The notes below the pieces were generated by a model. That model was not told the origin of the DNA. It did not search any database and was given only the letters and a program-made list of their open reading frames with translations. Shown one piece after another: positions 1-7,261 of a DNA stretch of 15,611 nucleotides. A program made the position numbers and the translations under genes. Origin of the DNA: an uncultured bacterium (GTDB lineage: Bacteria > Planctomycetota > UBA1135 > GCA-002686595); contig CAJXRJ010000086.1 of NCBI GenBank assembly GCA_913058555.1, positions 1-15,611 on the forward strand, given 5' to 3'. Position 1 is the stretch's first letter. Every line of letters starts with the position of its first letter.

Positions 1-3000
1 AGCCCTGGTTGCCGACGCTGCCGCGGCTCTTGCCACGGGCGCGCAGGTGCACGTCCGCGGGCTTGAAAAGGTGCGCTTTCTCGTCGACGACCTCTTCGTT
101 CATCTGACCCATGTGGGATGCATCGCAAATCCAAACGCTTCGGCCGTGGGTACCGGCGATGAGCTCGCCCATGCCCGGGTGCTGCACGAGGTCGTGCACG
201 GGCACCGTGGGCAGGTTGCTGTTGAATCGGGTCCAGGACTCACCCCGGTCGATCGACGCATAGATGCCGTGCTCGGTGCCGAGATAGAGCACGTCCTCCG
301 AGCCGATGTCCTCAAGGATCGCGCGCACGCTACCGGCTTCGTCGGGCAGGTTGTTGCGAAGGGACTCCCACGTCTGCCCCAGGTCGTTCGAGACGAAGAC
401 GTGGGGGAGGGTGTCGTCGCTGCGGTGCCCGTCGAAGGTCGCGTAGATGCGCTTCTTGCTGAAGCGTGAGGCCTTGAGGTCGCTGACGTAGCGGCGGCCG
501 GGCAGGAGCTGGTCGAGGGTGTTCTTGAGGAACCTCTTCTTCTTTGCCTTCTTCTTGGCCTTGGGCTTCGCGTCGCCGACTTGGGCGACCGTTTCCTTGA
601 CGTCGGCCTTCAGGGCCTCTTCAGACTCGATGAGTTTTGCGATGGTCGACTCGGCCTCGGAGGCCGCGCCGCTTCGCTTGCCGGTCCAGTCAAACTTGAA
701 CGAGCCGCCGGCGGCTTCAATGGTGCCGTCCATCGTGTTGGCGTCTAGGTCCACTTTCGAGGAGAACTCGAGGGTGAGGCTCTCGCCTTCAAAGCGGAAG
801 CTCAACTCGCCCGTGGACGCCTTCCACCGAACGCGCTTGAGCGGGCCATCGCCGATGTCGGACGCCATGGTGCCGGTGACCTTCCCGGAGGCGTCCACGG
901 CAAGGGTGACGGTGAAGACGCCGTCGTCGTCGGTTTCGATGCCTTCGCCTTCGGCCTTGCATGTCCAGACGCCCGCGAGCGTGCCGTCCAGGGCAAGCGC
1001 GACGGTCGCAGGGACGGTCACCGAGACCCGTTGGGCGCTGGCCTCTTCCGTGATGTCCTCCATGACTTCAGAGTCGTCATCGCCGGCTTCTTCGAAGGCG
1101 GGCGAGCCGTTGAGGGCCATGAGGTCGATCCACTCCGTGCCGCCGTCCTCGGTCATCCAAAGCGCGCCGTCGTCGGTGCCGACGTACAGGATGTCCTGGT
1201 CGAGGGGGGACTCCACGAGGGCCACGGCCGCGCCGCGGTCGGTGGCCGTGATCTCCGGCGAGATCGGTCGCTGGGAGCTGCCCTTCTGGACCGACTTGAA
1301 GACGTGGTTGCCGGCGCTGTAGTAGATGCTCGAGTTGAAGTTCGAGAGAATGAAGGGGGTGTTCCAGTTGAACCGGTACCCACCGGAGCCCCTCTGGCCC
1401 CTGGGGCGCAAGGAGCCGCCCTGTCCCGTGGCGAAGTCGCGCCGGCCCATGCCGCCGTTCTGACTCTCGTAGTACACGAGGTCGGGGTTCGTGGGATCGA
1501 CAAGGCATCGGAACCCGTCGCCGCCGCCGATGCGGAACCAGGCTTCGTTCGTGGCTCCGCTATCCGTGGTGCGGGAAGGCCCGCCCCAGGAACCGTTGTC
1601 CTGGAGGCCGCCATAGACGTTGTAGTGGGTCCTGGGACCGACCGTGACGTTGTAGAACTGGCCGAGGGCCAGCTTGTTGTGGTGGTCCCACGTTCCCATG
1701 CGGTCACGGGTGACGTAAATACCGCCGTCGTTGCCGAGGATCATGTGGCGCCCGTCTGCGGGGTCGATCCAGAGCGCGTGGTGGTCCACGTGGACCGAGC
1801 CGTCGTGGCCGTCGTTGGTGAAGGTCTCGCCGCCGTCGCTGGAGCGATGCAGGCGCGTGCCCAAGACGTAGATGTAGTTGTCGTCGCTCGGATCAACGCG
1901 GATTTCGCTGTAGTACATCGGGCGGGGGTTGAGGGAGTTGATCCGCTCCCACGTGGCGCCCTTGTCCGTCGACTTGAAGATTCCGCCGAACTCGAAGCCC
2001 TCCGGCCCTTGTTCTTTCTGGGCGTTGCCCCGCTGTCCACCGAGGCCGATGCCAAACGGTCCATCGCGCCTGCGGCCGTGCACGTCGAGGCGCTCCTCTT
2101 CTTCCTGGGGCTGCCGGTCGAAGACGATCTCGAGGGCCTGGAACTCACCGTCGCGCACGACCTCGAGGGTCGCGGTGTCGCCCGCGAAGTAGTCGCGGAG
2201 GACGCGACGCAGCTTCGTTTGATCCGCCACCGCCGTGTCCGCGATACGCAGGATCACGTCACCGCTCTGGAGGCCGGCCTTCTCGGCGGGGGACTTCTCC
2301 GTGATGGCACGGACCTTGGCGCCGATCTCTGCGTTCTCGAACGTGATCCCGAACCACGCAGCGTTCTCAGGCTCTTGGGTGATCTTGTCCGTCTCCACCA
2401 CCGCGTAGAGGTGGTCGGGGTTCTGGCCAGACCAGGACATCCCGATGCGCCCAAGGGTTCCCGTGGGGAGACCGTCCTTGGCCTTCTCGAAGTTCTCGCC
2501 GCCGTCGGTCGAGATCCAGATGGCGGAGCCATCGCCCCACTTCACCGCGGGGTCGTTGGTATCGAACATGTCGCGGCGGCGCTCATAGGTGGCGACGGCG
2601 ATGGTGTTCGGATCGGTCGAGTGCATCTTCACTTCGACGACGCCGGTGTCTTCATCCACGAAGAGCAGGCGCTCCCAGGTGAAGCCGCCGTCCGTGGTCT
2701 TGTAGAGGCCGCGCTGGTCGTTCGGTCCCCAAAGGCGTCCCAGGGCGCCGACGTAGACGGTCTTGGGATCGTCGGGGTGGATGACCACCGTGCTGATCTG
2801 GAAAGATTCCTCGAGCCCGGCGTGGCGCCAGGTTTTGCCGCTGTCGGTGGAGACGTACACGCCGTCGCCCCAGGAGCAGGAGTTACGGGGGTTCGCTTCG
2901 CCGGTTCCGAGCCAGATGACACTCGGGTCGGAGGGGGCGACCGCAATGGCGCCGATCGACGACACGCGTTGGTTCTGGAACAGGTGTTCGTACGTCGTGC

Positions 3001-3352
3001 CCGCGTTCGTGGTGTGCACGACCCCGCCCGTGGCCGTAGCGAGCCATGCCTCAGACGCATCGCCCGCGTGCACCGCAATGTCCGTGATGCGTCCACCCAT
3101 GTTGGCGGGGCCGATGGAGCGCCACGTGTGGGTGTTGGCCCACTCGATGGGGAGCGTGCCCTCCGTTTGGATGGGCGGCCGCTCGGGGAGCAGCTTCTCG
3201 GCTTTCTCCTCCGCGGCAGGAGTGTCGTCCGATTCCGGGCTGTCCTGGAAGAGCGGGGACCCGGCGGCGAGGAGCGTCAGGCAGGGGAACAGCCCGAGTG
3301 CCCAGGCGGCACGGCGGACCGGTGGAGAGGTCGCAGCAGAGGGGTTTGTCAT
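1..3352 (-). CDS. Secreted BNR/VPS10-type beta-propeller protein with inserted PDZ domain (3' end beyond window)
   Basis: The frame is open from an ATG at 3352 to the left edge, giving 1117 residues with no stop. Residues about 15-31 form a hydrophobic segment after Arg-Arg, consistent with a signal peptide and export. Asp-box (BNR) motifs of the form S/T-x-D-x-G-x-T-W/F recur at residues 168 (STDSGKTW), 219 (TTDGGFTW), 281 (STDGGENF), 461 (STDKGATW), 504 (SSDGGETF), 988 (SNDLGQTW) and 1033 (SIDRGESW), the pattern of sortilin/VPS10-like and sialidase-like propellers. Residues 333-403 resemble a PDZ domain (KAGLQSGDVILRI core) lying between propeller blades. Residues about 778-893 look like a small beta-barrel insertion (GTLAGVW, FTVTL, VTGTM), followed by a charged linker with a lysine-rich run at 929-940. 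Proteins of this type are often annotated as glycosyl hydrolases, but I see no proof of hydrolase activity. Substrate or partner binding is equally possible. No clear Shine-Dalgarno precedes the ATG. Confidence 0.85.
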   Translation of the reverse strand, partial: MTNPSAATSPPVRRAAWALGLFPCLTLLAAGSPLFQDSPESDDTPAAEEKAEKLLPERPPIQTEGTLPIEWANTHTWRSIGPANMGGRITDIAVHAGDASEAWLATATGGVVHTTNAGTTYEHLFQNQRVSSIGAIAVAPSDPSVIWLGTGEANPRNSCSWGDGVYVSTDSGKTWRHAGLEESFQISTVVIHPDDPKTVYVGALGRLWGPNDQRGLYKTTDGGFTWERLLFVDEDTGVVEVKMHSTDPNTIAVATYERRRDMFDTNDPAVKWGDGSAIWISTDGGENFEKAKDGLPTGTLGRIGMSWSGQNPDHLYAVVETDKITQEPENAAWFGITFENAEIGAKVRAITEKSPAEKAGLQSGDVILRIADTAVADQTKLRRVLRDYFAGDTATLEVVRDGEFQALEIVFDRQPQEEEERLDVHGRRRDGPFGIGLGGQRGNAQKEQGPEGFEFGGIFKSTDKGATWERINSLNPRPMYYSEIRVDPSDDNYIYVLGTRLHRSSDGGETFTNDGHDGSVHVDHHALWIDPADGRHMILGNDGGIYVTRDRMGTWDHHNKLALGQFYNVTVGPRTHYNVYGGLQDNGSWGGPSRTTDSGATNEAWFRIGGGDGFRCLVDPTNPDLVYYESQNGGMGRRDFATGQGGSLRPRGQRGSGGYRFNWNTPFILSNFNSSIYYSAGNHVFKSVQKGSSQRPISPEITATDRGAAVALVESPLDQDILYVGTDDGALWMTEDGGTEWIDLMALNGSPAFEEAGDDDSEVMEDITEEASAQRVSVTVPATVALALDGTLAGVWTCKAEGEGIETDDDGVFTVTLAVDASGKVTGTMASDIGDGPLKRVRWKASTGELSFRFEGESLTLEFSSKVDLDANTMDGTIEAAGGSFKFDWTGKRSGAASEAESTIAKLIESEEALKADVKETVAQVGDAKPKAKKKAKKKRFLKNTLDQLLPGRRYVSDLKASRFSKKRIYATFDGHRSDDTLPHVFVSNDLGQTWESLRNNLPDEAGSVRAILEDIGSEDVLYLGTEHGIYASIDRGESWTRFNSNLPTVPVHDLVQHPGMGELIAGTHGRSVWICDASHMGQMNEEVVDEKAHLFKPADVHLRARGKSRGSVGNQG

Positions 3353-3496
3353 ACGTGAAATAGGGGCATTGGGGATCGCCTATGACGATACACCGGGCCC
3401 CTCGGGGGGAGCCGTACGTGTTATGTCGGCCGGCTCGTCTCGAAACAGGAGCCCTCGCCCACAGCTGCCCTCTCCGCGCGTACCCTCGGGCAGCAC
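3353..3496. other. Divergent intergenic region between the propeller gene and the hydrolase lipoprotein gene
   Basis: These 144 bases separate two genes transcribed away from each other, so promoters for both should lie here. I see no convincing -35/-10 pair and no good Shine-Dalgarno for either start. A GC-rich run of C followed by G around 3395-3409 could fold into a small hairpin, but it is too weak to name. Confidence 0.4.
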
Positions 3497-5266
3497 ATGC
3501 CCATGAAGAACACCGCTCTTCGACGCGCCCTGGCGCTCGCCTTGGTCCTGGCAGCCTCCGGGTGCTTCCTTCCGCCACCCGCGGAGAATCGGCCGCTGAC
3601 AGGGGCCCTCGGAACGGACACCGGTGGCGAACGCAGGCCCGGGGCGGGCATGGCGGCCGCAACGGGCGAGGATGATCCGGAAAGAGTGTCGCAGGACGGG
3701 ACAGGCGCAGCCGACCCCGGCACCACTCTCCTTGAGGTCCAGGCGGCCCCCGGGGGAGGCCTGGAGCCCATCGGCGGGGTCGATGAGACGGTCGCCGTGG
3801 CGGCGGAGATCCCCGAGTTGCCGGAGGACTCGGGGCCCCCGGAGAACCCGGAGAACTCAGGGAACTCAGGGAACTCAGAGAACGCGGCGCAGTCGGATCC
3901 GTCCGAGTCCGAGGTCCCATGGGAATCCGGCGACGGCGCGAAGCCTTCGGCCGAAGAGGTCGCCACTGATGGGGCCGCCAAAGCCCCCGCCGATCGTTTG
4001 CCGGTCGCCGCACTCGATGACGAGCCGGACCTGACGGTGACGTTGATCCCCCTCGAGGTGGAAACAAGCGACGGCCTCGTCATGAGCTACCTGTTCAAGG
4101 ACGCAGACGACCCCACGCAGGGTGCGCCCGCGGTGGTGTTCATCCACGGTTGGTGCGGGCGGGCTGACCAGTGGAGCGATGCCATGGAGGCCGTGGCCAA
4201 GGAGCGCCGGGTGTACGCGGTGGACCTCATCGGGCACGGGCGTTCGAAGGGACAGTCGAGGATCGAATGGACGGTCTCGAAGTTCGGCGGCGACATCGTC
4301 AGGCTCCTGGAGGATCAGCAGATCGAGAGCGCGATCCTTGTGGGGCACGGTATGGGCGGACAAGTGGCCTTGAGCACCGCCGCCCGCGCGCCGTCACGGA
4401 TCGCGGGCATCCTGGGGGTGGACTGCCTTCAGCGGCTTGCCGGGGATCCGAAGCCAGAACAGGTGGAACCCCATGTGCAGGCCTTCACGCTCGCTTATGG
4501 CGAGCAAATGCGGAAGTTCGTGGATGAGGCCGTGCATGCGTCCACGGCGCCGGAGGTCAAGGAGCGAATCATCGAGGACTGCCTTGCCGCCGACAAGGGC
4601 GCAGCCCTCGCGTTGATGGAGCACTTCGGCGTTCACGACCCCCGCCGGGTCGCCCCCAAGATCGAGTGCGGCGTGGCGTGCATCAACTCCGAGGCGTTAC
4701 GCACCGACGTCGCCGGGAACCGGTCACTCCTTTCTAGTTTCGACCTGCGCACGATCGAAGACACCGGGCATTGGATCCACCTCGAATCGCCCACCGCCTT
4801 CGTGCGAGAGCTCAAGGCCTACCTCGGCGGCCTCAATTTTGAATCCGAGCCGGTCTCGGTTCTTGAGATGCTCCACCCGGTGCTCATCGTCCAGGACGTG
4901 GCCTCGGTCTTGGCCTTCTACACCGAGGGGCTCGGGTTTCAGGTCATTCGGCGCCAACCCCAGGACACGGCCGAAGCGGCCCGCGTGGTCACCTTGGAAC
5001 GTGACGGCGCGCGCGTTGTGATTCAGTCGGTCGCGTCGTTGCTGGAGGAAATGCCCGGGTCGAAGGTCCAGACGGGTGGGGGCCGGCTTTTTGTGCGAGT
5101 CAGCGCCGTCGATGTGGAACTCCGGAACCTCGGCAAGGATGTGACGGTGCTGTCCCCCAAGCGCACGCTCGTCAGCGGGGCCAAACGCGCGGTCGTCTCT
5201 GACCCCGAGGGCAACGTCGTGGTCCTTCAGCAAAGAGCTGCGAAGGGGTTGGATAAGGCCCCTTGA
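3497..5266 (+). CDS. Lipoprotein with degenerate alpha/beta-hydrolase domain fused to a VOC (glyoxalase-like) domain
   Basis: This is a 589-residue protein. Residues 1-23 are a lipoprotein signal (Arg-Arg, a Leu/Ala core, then ASGC with Cys23 as the lipidation site), so the protein is probably membrane-anchored. Residues 24 to about 195 are a disordered linker rich in Pro, Glu, Gly and Ser. The alpha/beta-hydrolase domain starts with the oxyanion-hole motif HGW (217-219) and continues with a DLIGHGRS strand and loop. The nucleophile elbow reads VGHGMGG, with Gly285 where the family has Ser (GHSMGG). The catalytic-type His425 is present (TGHW). From about residue 455 a VOC domain follows: His460 fits the first metal ligand, but the usual C-terminal Glu ligand after DPxGN appears to be Val576. 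Both domains may therefore be non-catalytic, acting in binding or sensing. The reading frame is intact, with no sign of frameshift. ATG 3503 is an equally plausible start; neither has a clear ribosome-binding site. Confidence 0.85.
   Translation: MPMKNTALRRALALALVLAASGCFLPPPAENRPLTGALGTDTGGERRPGAGMAAATGEDDPERVSQDGTGAADPGTTLLEVQAAPGGGLEPIGGVDETVAVAAEIPELPEDSGPPENPENSGNSGNSENAAQSDPSESEVPWESGDGAKPSAEEVATDGAAKAPADRLPVAALDDEPDLTVTLIPLEVETSDGLVMSYLFKDADDPTQGAPAVVFIHGWCGRADQWSDAMEAVAKERRVYAVDLIGHGRSKGQSRIEWTVSKFGGDIVRLLEDQQIESAILVGHGMGGQVALSTAARAPSRIAGILGVDCLQRLAGDPKPEQVEPHVQAFTLAYGEQMRKFVDEAVHASTAPEVKERIIEDCLAADKGAALALMEHFGVHDPRRVAPKIECGVACINSEALRTDVAGNRSLLSSFDLRTIEDTGHWIHLESPTAFVRELKAYLGGLNFESEPVSVLEMLHPVLIVQDVASVLAFYTEGLGFQVIRRQPQDTAEAARVVTLERDGARVVIQSVASLLEEMPGSKVQTGGGRLFVRVSAVDVELRNLGKDVTVLSPKRTLVSGAKRAVVSDPEGNVVVLQQRAAKGLDKAP
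3853..3879 (+). repeat. Three 9-bp tandem repeats inside the lipoprotein linker
   Basis: The unit gaactcagg occurs twice perfectly and a third time with one change at its last base. It encodes Asn-Ser-Gly steps (NSGNSGNSE) in the disordered linker between the lipid anchor and the hydrolase domain. The nine-base unit keeps the frame, so slippage would lengthen or shorten the linker by three residues at a time. Confidence 0.7.
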
Positions 5267-5511
5267 GGGCCCCGTCGCGCGGGGCCAGTGGATCTGCGGG
5301 CCGTTTCCTGCGGCGGGGGCAGGAATCCACGGTAGGGGGGCACGGCGCCGAATTTTGATGGCTCCCGATGAGGCGCTTTCGCTACCGTCGAGCCAGCGAA
5401 ACCCTGCGATGTCCATTGCCAATCCTCCGTTGCTGATCCTTCCATTCCCCGGGGCCGCCCCTGGGGGGACAGTCAGTCTGAGGAGAGCCTTTTCGGCGGG
5501 AGTCCAAGCGA
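5267..5511. other. Leader region upstream of the legionaminic acid operon
   Basis: These 245 bases lie between the hydrolase lipoprotein and ptmE and must hold the promoter of the six-gene operon if that operon is transcribed independently. The visible contents are the hairpin at 5268-5286 and a second GC-rich fold at 5447-5466 (CCCC-GGGG-CCG-CCCC-T-GGGG, an eight-pair stem with one bulged T). The second fold sits 45 bases before the GTG start. I do not see a convincing sigma-70-type promoter. A 21-codon reading frame at 5368 has no supporting ribosome-binding site. Confidence 0.4.
5268..5286 (+). terminator. GC-rich hairpin just after the hydrolase stop codon
   Basis: GGCCCCG (5268-5274) pairs perfectly with CGGGGCC (5280-5286) around a five-base loop, two bases after the TGA of the lipoprotein gene. 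No T-run follows, so it is an incomplete intrinsic terminator. It may stop transcription with Rho or protect the 3' end of the message. Confidence 0.5.
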
Positions 5512-6573
5512 GTGGGACCCACTGACTTAGCCATGGATTTCGAGAGTCGCGTCGAAGAGTTCTGTGTCCCGAAGACGGCTAGCCTGCTGGATGCGCTTCG
5601 GGTGATCGATCGCGACGCGGGTGGATTCGCGGTGATCGTCGACGAGCAACGGAAGGTCCACGGCACCCTGACGGACGGGGACATTCGGCGGGCGTTGCTC
5701 GCCGGGGAACAGCTCACGTCCCCGGCGCTGGGGCACGGCAGCACGAACTTCAGCTTCGTTGGGCCCCAAGAGGGGCGCGCCCACGTGCTTGACCTCATGC
5801 AGGCCCGCAGCATCCGCCAGGTGCCCGTCCTCGACGATTCCGGTGCGCTCCTTGGGATCCACTTTCTGAATCACCTGATCGGCCACATCGAGCGGCCGAA
5901 CATGGCCGTGATCATGGCCGGCGGGAAAGGCACGCGGCTCTATCCGATCACGAAGACGGTGCCCAAACCCATGGTGCGGGTGGCCGGCCGCCCGATCCTC
6001 GAGCGACTGGTTCTTCATCTCGTGAGCCATGGTATTCGGGAGATCGCCCTCTCCGTCAACTACCTGTCCCACGTGATCGAAGACCACTTCGGTGACGGTG
6101 CCGGATTCGGCGCCAAGATCCAGTACCTGCGGGAAGACGAGCCCCTGGGCACGGCGGGTTCCCTTTCGCTGCTCCCGGAGAAGCCAACGGACCCTGTGGT
6201 GGTCATGAACGGGGACCTTGTCATGAGCGCCGATGTCGGTTCCATGATCGACTTCCACGGCCGCAGCCGCTCCTTCGCGACGATGGGCGTCAAGCCGTAC
6301 GTCCATCAGGTCCCCTTCGGGTGCGTGGAATCTGAAGGCGACCGTATCGCCTCGATTCGTGAGAAGCCCTCGATCAGCATGATGGTGAACGCAGGTCTCT
6401 ACGTCCTCTCGCCGGAGCTGATCCAAGAGATCCCGAGCGAGTTCCTTCTGATCACCGACGTCTTTGATAGCGCGATCCGCAATGGACGCGATTGCCGCTC
6501 CTTCGTCATCGACGAGGATTGGGCGGACGTGGGGCAGGTCGGAGACCTGCGTAAGGCCCAGGGTGACTTTTAG
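5512..6573 (+). CDS. ptmE: PtmE-like sugar-1-phosphate guanylyltransferase with N-terminal CBS pair
   Basis: This 353-residue protein has two parts. Residues 1-130 are a CBS-domain pair with the signature GTLTDGDIRRALL. From residue 131 there is a nucleotidyltransferase with the activated-sugar loop AGGKGTRL (136-143), the following KP of PITKTVPKP, a metal-binding NGD (233-235), and an NAGLYVL strand. This CBS-plus-transferase layout matches PtmE, the glucosamine-1-phosphate guanylyltransferase of the Campylobacter legionaminic pathway, which makes the GDP-linked precursor. The GDP rather than UDP preference is inferred from that match and from its neighbours. GTG 5512 was chosen because GGGAG (5498-5502) lies nine bases upstream. 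ATG 5533 (residue 8) has no such site but gives an N-terminus closer to what I expect for the family. It is the first gene of the plus-strand operon; the next start lies 22 bases after its stop. Confidence 0.88.
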   Translation: MGPTDLAMDFESRVEEFCVPKTASLLDALRVIDRDAGGFAVIVDEQRKVHGTLTDGDIRRALLAGEQLTSPALGHGSTNFSFVGPQEGRAHVLDLMQARSIRQVPVLDDSGALLGIHFLNHLIGHIERPNMAVIMAGGKGTRLYPITKTVPKPMVRVAGRPILERLVLHLVSHGIREIALSVNYLSHVIEDHFGDGAGFGAKIQYLREDEPLGTAGSLSLLPEKPTDPVVVMNGDLVMSADVGSMIDFHGRSRSFATMGVKPYVHQVPFGCVESEGDRIASIREKPSISMMVNAGLYVLSPELIQEIPSEFLLITDVFDSAIRNGRDCRSFVIDEDWADVGQVGDLRKAQGDF

Positions 6574-6595
6574 GCGCCAGCCGGCGGTACTAGCG

Positions 6596-7261
6596 ATGGA
6601 CGAAGAGCTCTTCATTCTGGGTGCCGGTGGATTCGCCAAGGAGGCGTACCTCCTGATTGAACGGCTGGGACTGGACGGCGGCGCCGCGCGCTGCGCTGGC
6701 CTCGTGGATGTCGATCCGTCGGGCCCGACGGAGCGATTCGGTGGTCGGGACCTCCCGGTGTTCGACCAGTCGTCGTTCGCCGCGACGCACCGGGGCGCCA
6801 CGCTGGTCCTTGGCATTGCGAATCCCCGGGTGATCCAGGGGCTGTGCAAGACGTTCGCTGGGTGGAGATTCGCCACCTTGGTGGATCCCTCCGTCCACGT
6901 GCACCCTTCCACCACGCTCGGCGAAGGCACCGTGGTCGCCGCGGGGACGCAGCTCAGCCTCGATGTGGAGATCGGTGCCTTCAACGTGCTGAATCCCGGT
7001 GTGATCGTCGGGCACGACACCCGGACGGGCACGGGCAACGTTTTGAACCCAGGGGCGGTCCTGAGCGGCTCCGTCACCCTCGGTGAAGGAAACCTCGTTG
7101 GCTCCCGGGCCACCGTTCTGCAGGGGCTCCAGGTGGGGTCCTGGGCAACGATCGGTGCGGCGGCCCTCGTGACCCGCGATGTCCAAGATGGTGCTCTCAT
7201 GAAAGGCGTTCCCGCTCGCCCTGATCCGGCCGCGGCGCCCAGCGGAACGAGCCAGCCATGA
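6596..7261 (+). CDS. NeuD/PglD-type left-handed beta-helix acetyltransferase, candidate for the LegH step
   Basis: This 221-residue protein starts with a Rossmann-like segment (ILGAGGFAKE) and continues with hexapeptide repeats typical of a left-handed beta-helix (VHVHPSTTLGEGTVVAAG, VLSGSVTLGEGNLVGS). It ends with the hallmark tail VTRDV...MKGVPARP. This is the NeuD/PglD family, which transfers acetyl groups from acetyl-CoA to sugar amines or hydroxyls. PglD acetylates a nucleotide-linked 4-amino-6-deoxy sugar, chemically the same step as LegH in legionaminic acid synthesis. No other N-acetyltransferase is encoded here, so that role is the likeliest; a sialic-acid-type O-acetyltransferase is the alternative. 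His140 fits the catalytic base, while the residue before it, Glu in Campylobacter PglD, is Gly139. The start at ATG 6596 is set by the family N-terminus, since longer in-frame starts would overlap ptmE. It overlaps legI by four bases (ATGA). Confidence 0.85.
   Translation: MDEELFILGAGGFAKEAYLLIERLGLDGGAARCAGLVDVDPSGPTERFGGRDLPVFDQSSFAATHRGATLVLGIANPRVIQGLCKTFAGWRFATLVDPSVHVHPSTTLGEGTVVAAGTQLSLDVEIGAFNVLNPGVIVGHDTRTGTGNVLNPGAVLSGSVTLGEGNLVGSRATVLQGLQVGSWATIGAAALVTRDVQDGALMKGVPARPDPAAAPSGTSQP

Noticed and set aside
1031..3358. A 775-codon open frame on the plus strand opposite the propeller gene
   Set aside because: It is a Val/Arg/Asp/Gly-rich antisense translation of a high-G+C gene whose own frame has clear Asp-box and PDZ motifs. 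It shows no recognisable domain, and long antisense frames are expected at this G+C content.
3853..3879. The tandem 9-bp units considered as part of a CRISPR or larger repeat array
   Set aside because: There are only three copies without spacers, in frame within a coding linker. No cas gene or other array was seen in the window.
3051..4083. Minus-strand open frames opposite the start of the hydrolase lipoprotein, one of them Ser/Gly-rich
   Set aside because: They lie across the low-complexity linker and look like repeats only because the linker is repetitive. The plus-strand frame has a lipobox and continues into clear domains.
5368..5433. A 21-codon reading frame in the ptmE leader, a possible leader peptide
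   Set aside because: It has no ribosome-binding site, no repeated regulatory codon and no clear link to a terminator-antiterminator pair. Composition alone does not support it.
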